Source: Desulfobacteraceae bacterium
Lineage (GTDB): Bacteria > Desulfobacterota > Desulfobacteria > Desulfobacterales > Desulfosalsimonadaceae
NCBI GenBank assembly: GCA_011389935.1
Contig: JAABTJ010000010.1
Span: 64,929-100,663, forward strand
DNA: 35,735 nucleotides
Direction: 5' to 3'
In this document: positions 33,926-35,735 of the stretch, piece after piece
Layout: each line of letters begins with the position of its first letter
How positions within the stretch are numbered: position 1 is the first letter of the stretch
Notes under the pieces: generated by a model
What the model saw: the letters and a program-made list of their open reading frames with translations, nothing else
Databases searched by the model: none
Told to the model about the DNA's origin: nothing
Position numbers and translations under genes: made by a program

Positions 33926-35104
33926 ATGGAAAAAATATCTTCTGATATTCTGAAAAAACCCCGCACCCTGGCCCCGTCCCGTAAGCGCTCCAAAACCGCC
34001 AGACACTATATCGAAGAGACCCTTCATGAGGCCGGGATTACTATCAACGGGGACAGGCCCTATGACATCCTCGTTTATAACAACGATCTCTATGACCGGG
34101 TCATAAGCGAAGGCAGCATCGGCGTCGGCGAAAGTTACATGGACGGCTGGTGGGACTGCCCGGCACTGGACCAGTTTTTCGACAAAATTTTCCGGGCGGA
34201 TCTGAAACATTTTTTTAACGGCAACTGGCATTTTTATGCGCATGTTCTGAAATCCCGCGTGCTGAACCTTCAGAAGGGGAAACACGCCTATGAAGTCGGC
34301 CTTCGCCACTATGACGTGGGAAACGATTTTTACCGGGACATGCTCGATCGTCGGATGACCTATACGTGCGGATATTGGGCCGACGCCGCCACCCTCGACG
34401 AGGCGCAGGAAGCCAAGCTGGATCTCATCTGCCGCAAGCTGCAGCTGAAGCCCGGCATGCGCGTGCTCGATATCGGCTGCGGCTGGGGCTCGTTTGCCTC
34501 CTATGCGGCGGAAAAATACGGGGCGGAAGTCACCGGGGTCACCATTTCAAGGCAGCAGGCGGAAATGGCGGAACAGGAATGCCACGGACTGCCCGTGGAT
34601 ATCAGGCTCCAGGACTACCGGGACGTGACCGGAAAATTCGACCGCGTCCTTTCCATCGGGATGTTTGAACACGTCGGGTACAAGAATTACCGGACCTACA
34701 TGGAGACCACCGCGCGCTGCCTGAAAGACGACGGCATCGCCCTTGTCCAGACCATCGGCAGCAACAAAAGCGCCCACACCAGCGACCCGTGGATCAACAA
34801 ATACATCTTCCCCAATTCCATGCTCCCGTCCATTGCGCAGATCGGAGAAGCCATGGAAGGGCTTTTCGTCATGGAGGACTGGCACAATTTCGGCCCCGAT
34901 TACGACAAGACCCTCATGGCCTGGCACGAAAACTTCGAGAAATCCTGGCCCAAACACCGGGAGCACTACGGGGAGCGGTTTTACCGCATGTGGAATTTTT
35001 ACCTGCTGAGCTGCGCCGGCACCTTCCGTTCCCGGGTGAACCAGCTGTGGCAGATCACGATGACCCGGCCGAGAAGGCCCCAGCCGGCGTGCAGGCTTTC
35101 ATAA
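33926..35104 (+). CDS. cfa: Cyclopropane-fatty-acyl-phospholipid synthase
   Basis: A 392-residue protein closely matching E. coli Cfa (382 residues). It transfers a methylene group from SAM onto unsaturated acyl chains of membrane lipids, changing membrane stability under stress. Visible marks are TYTCGYW (active-site Cys), KLQLKPGMRVLDIGCGWGS (SAM site), GVTISRQQAEMAE, LQDYRDV, GMFEHVGYKNY, the IGSNKSAHTSDPWINKYIFP strip and VMEDWHNFGPDYDKTLMAW. All active-site blocks are present. The ATG at 33926 has GGGAGG five bases upstream. It ends with a 6-base overlap with the opposite-strand gene at 35099. Confidence 0.96.
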   Translation: MEKISSDILKKPRTLAPSRKRSKTARHYIEETLHEAGITINGDRPYDILVYNNDLYDRVISEGSIGVGESYMDGWWDCPALDQFFDKIFRADLKHFFNGNWHFYAHVLKSRVLNLQKGKHAYEVGLRHYDVGNDFYRDMLDRRMTYTCGYWADAATLDEAQEAKLDLICRKLQLKPGMRVLDIGCGWGSFASYAAEKYGAEVTGVTISRQQAEMAEQECHGLPVDIRLQDYRDVTGKFDRVLSIGMFEHVGYKNYRTYMETTARCLKDDGIALVQTIGSNKSAHTSDPWINKYIFPNSMLPSIAQIGEAMEGLFVMEDWHNFGPDYDKTLMAWHENFEKSWPKHREHYGERFYRMWNFYLLSCAGTFRSRVNQLWQITMTRPRRPQPACRLS

Positions 35105-35437
35105 AAACGACACCTGGCAGAGGGGGTCCTCTTTTTTTATCATCGCCGCAATCCGGGCCCGGTCCCCCTTGTCCTTTACCGGGCGCACAAGGGATACCGG
35201 CCGGTTGTCGGGACCGGTTCTGCAATGCCACTGGTCAACAAAGCCGGCGACCATGGCGTAGGCGCTCCCCCCGACCCCGCAGCAGGACCGGTCGATCATG
35301 AAAAACCCCTTGTACACCAGCAGGTCTCCCTCGGGATCGGCGACCCGTCTCTCCTCGGTGAACAGATATTCCCCGCCGATGGCCGATATGGGCTCATTTA
35401 CCGCTGGATGTGCAAAAGAAACACGGTCATCGTCCAT
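35099..35437 (-). CDS. Small conserved-looking protein of unknown function
   Basis: A 112-residue cytoplasmic-type protein I do not recognise. It has a strand-rich first half (SAIGGEYLFTEERRVADPEGDLLVYKGFFMIDRS), the pattern DRSCCGVGGSAYAMVAGFV with two adjacent cysteines, and a basic/acidic end. The ATG at 35437 has GGGG a few bases upstream; the frame further out to 35533 runs into repeat copy C and looks artificial. It is convergent with cfa (6-base overlap). Codon use looks normal for the window, so it is probably real, but homology is untested. Confidence 0.6.
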   Translation of the reverse strand: MDDDRVSFAHPAVNEPISAIGGEYLFTEERRVADPEGDLLVYKGFFMIDRSCCGVGGSAYAMVAGFVDQWHCRTGPDNRPVSLVRPVKDKGDRARIAAMIKKEDPLCQVSFL

Positions 35438-35495
35438 TTTTCCCCGCTTGTTATAGAATTTTGAAGGATTGATGAACTCGTAAAAGTCTCGATCA

Positions 35496-35643
35496 GACGG
35501 CTTTGAAAAAAGTTCAAGATCAAGGCTTGCCAAATTTTCAAGAATGCAGCGTACTTAGCCGTACGTGTATGTCTGCAAGGTGTAAGCCGCAAATTCTGAG
35601 AAATCACGCGTAACGCAGATATTGGCCCCTTTGCGAACTCGTC
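35496..35643. repeat. MITE-like palindromic repeat, copy C
   Basis: A 148-bp copy. It starts GACGGCTTTGAAAAAAGT and ends GCGAACTCGTC. About 20 extra bases separate the parts of the right arm compared with copies A and B, and the centre GCGTACTTAGCCGTACGTG is kept. A flanking motif GGATTGATGAAC (35466-35477) recurs at 35646, on the other side of the element. Confidence 0.85.
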
Positions 35644-35677
35644 AAGGATTGATGAACGCGTAAAAAGTCGATTTTTA

Positions 35678-35735
35678 GATGGCTCCGTAAAAAGTTCAAG
35701 ATCAAGGCTTGCGTGATTTCGAAGAATGCAGCGTA
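35678..35735. repeat. MITE-like palindromic repeat, copy D (cut by window end)
   Basis: Begins GATGGCTCCGTAAAAAGTTC, then AAGATCAAGGCTTGCG and continues to the window edge at GCAGCGTA. It follows copy C in the same direction within about 35 bases, so C and D form a tandem pair. Confidence 0.8.

Overview
The window looks like a chromosome segment of a strictly anaerobic Desulfobacterota bacterium, most likely near the Desulfobacterales. This rests on protein flavour (delta-type RpoH, PaaK with an ACT partner, TAXI-type TRAP transporter) and on gene order, not on a database search. All assignments were made by reading translated sequence and motifs by eye. Homology is strong for the housekeeping genes and weaker for the accessory enzymes.

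Layout. Positions 1-12132 are a minus-strand housekeeping block. In transcription order it holds rpoH, a TPR lipoprotein, a LolB-like lipoprotein, a RimK-like ATP-grasp protein, a dGTPase-like HD hydrolase, a LapA-domain membrane protein, mutS, a cell-wall amidase and the 5' part of purB. A tRNA-Arg(TCT) gene (12367-12443, plus strand) separates this block from a second minus-strand operon at 12564-21851. That operon holds a SAM methyltransferase, an ATP-grasp ligase, a lysine-2,3-aminomutase-like radical SAM/PLP enzyme, an M20 metallopeptidase, a TAXI substrate-binding protein, a fused TRAP permease and a double Gate-domain membrane protein.

That operon is the best candidate for an undescribed system. 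A mutase that could make a beta-amino acid is translationally coupled to a stand-alone ATP-grasp ligase. A methyltransferase sits upstream and an M20 peptidase and transporters sit downstream. The logic resembles carnosine/anserine metabolism (ATP-grasp synthase, methyltransferase, M20 dipeptidase), but with its own mutase. The mutase lacks the residues that recognise lysine in known lysine aminomutases, so its substrate is open.

From about 21950 transcription diverges. A crotonase gene (22140-22931) lies behind a promoter region with a 26-bp near-perfect palindrome. Next come a structured intergenic stretch with a terminator and a plus-strand operon at 23489-31262: paaK, a tandem-ACT protein, livJ/H/M/G/F-type transporter genes and a second, degenerate PaaK paralogue. 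This suggests uptake and CoA activation of an aromatic acid or a related amino-acid-derived acid. The right end (31310-35735) holds a small lipoprotein, an exported beta-sandwich protein, a tyrosine-phosphatase-like protein, cyclopropane-fatty-acid synthase and a small unknown protein.

A MITE-like palindromic element of about 127-148 bp occurs four times (2941-3067, 23324-23450, 35496-35643, and from 35678 to the window edge). Each complete copy lies just upstream of a gene start.
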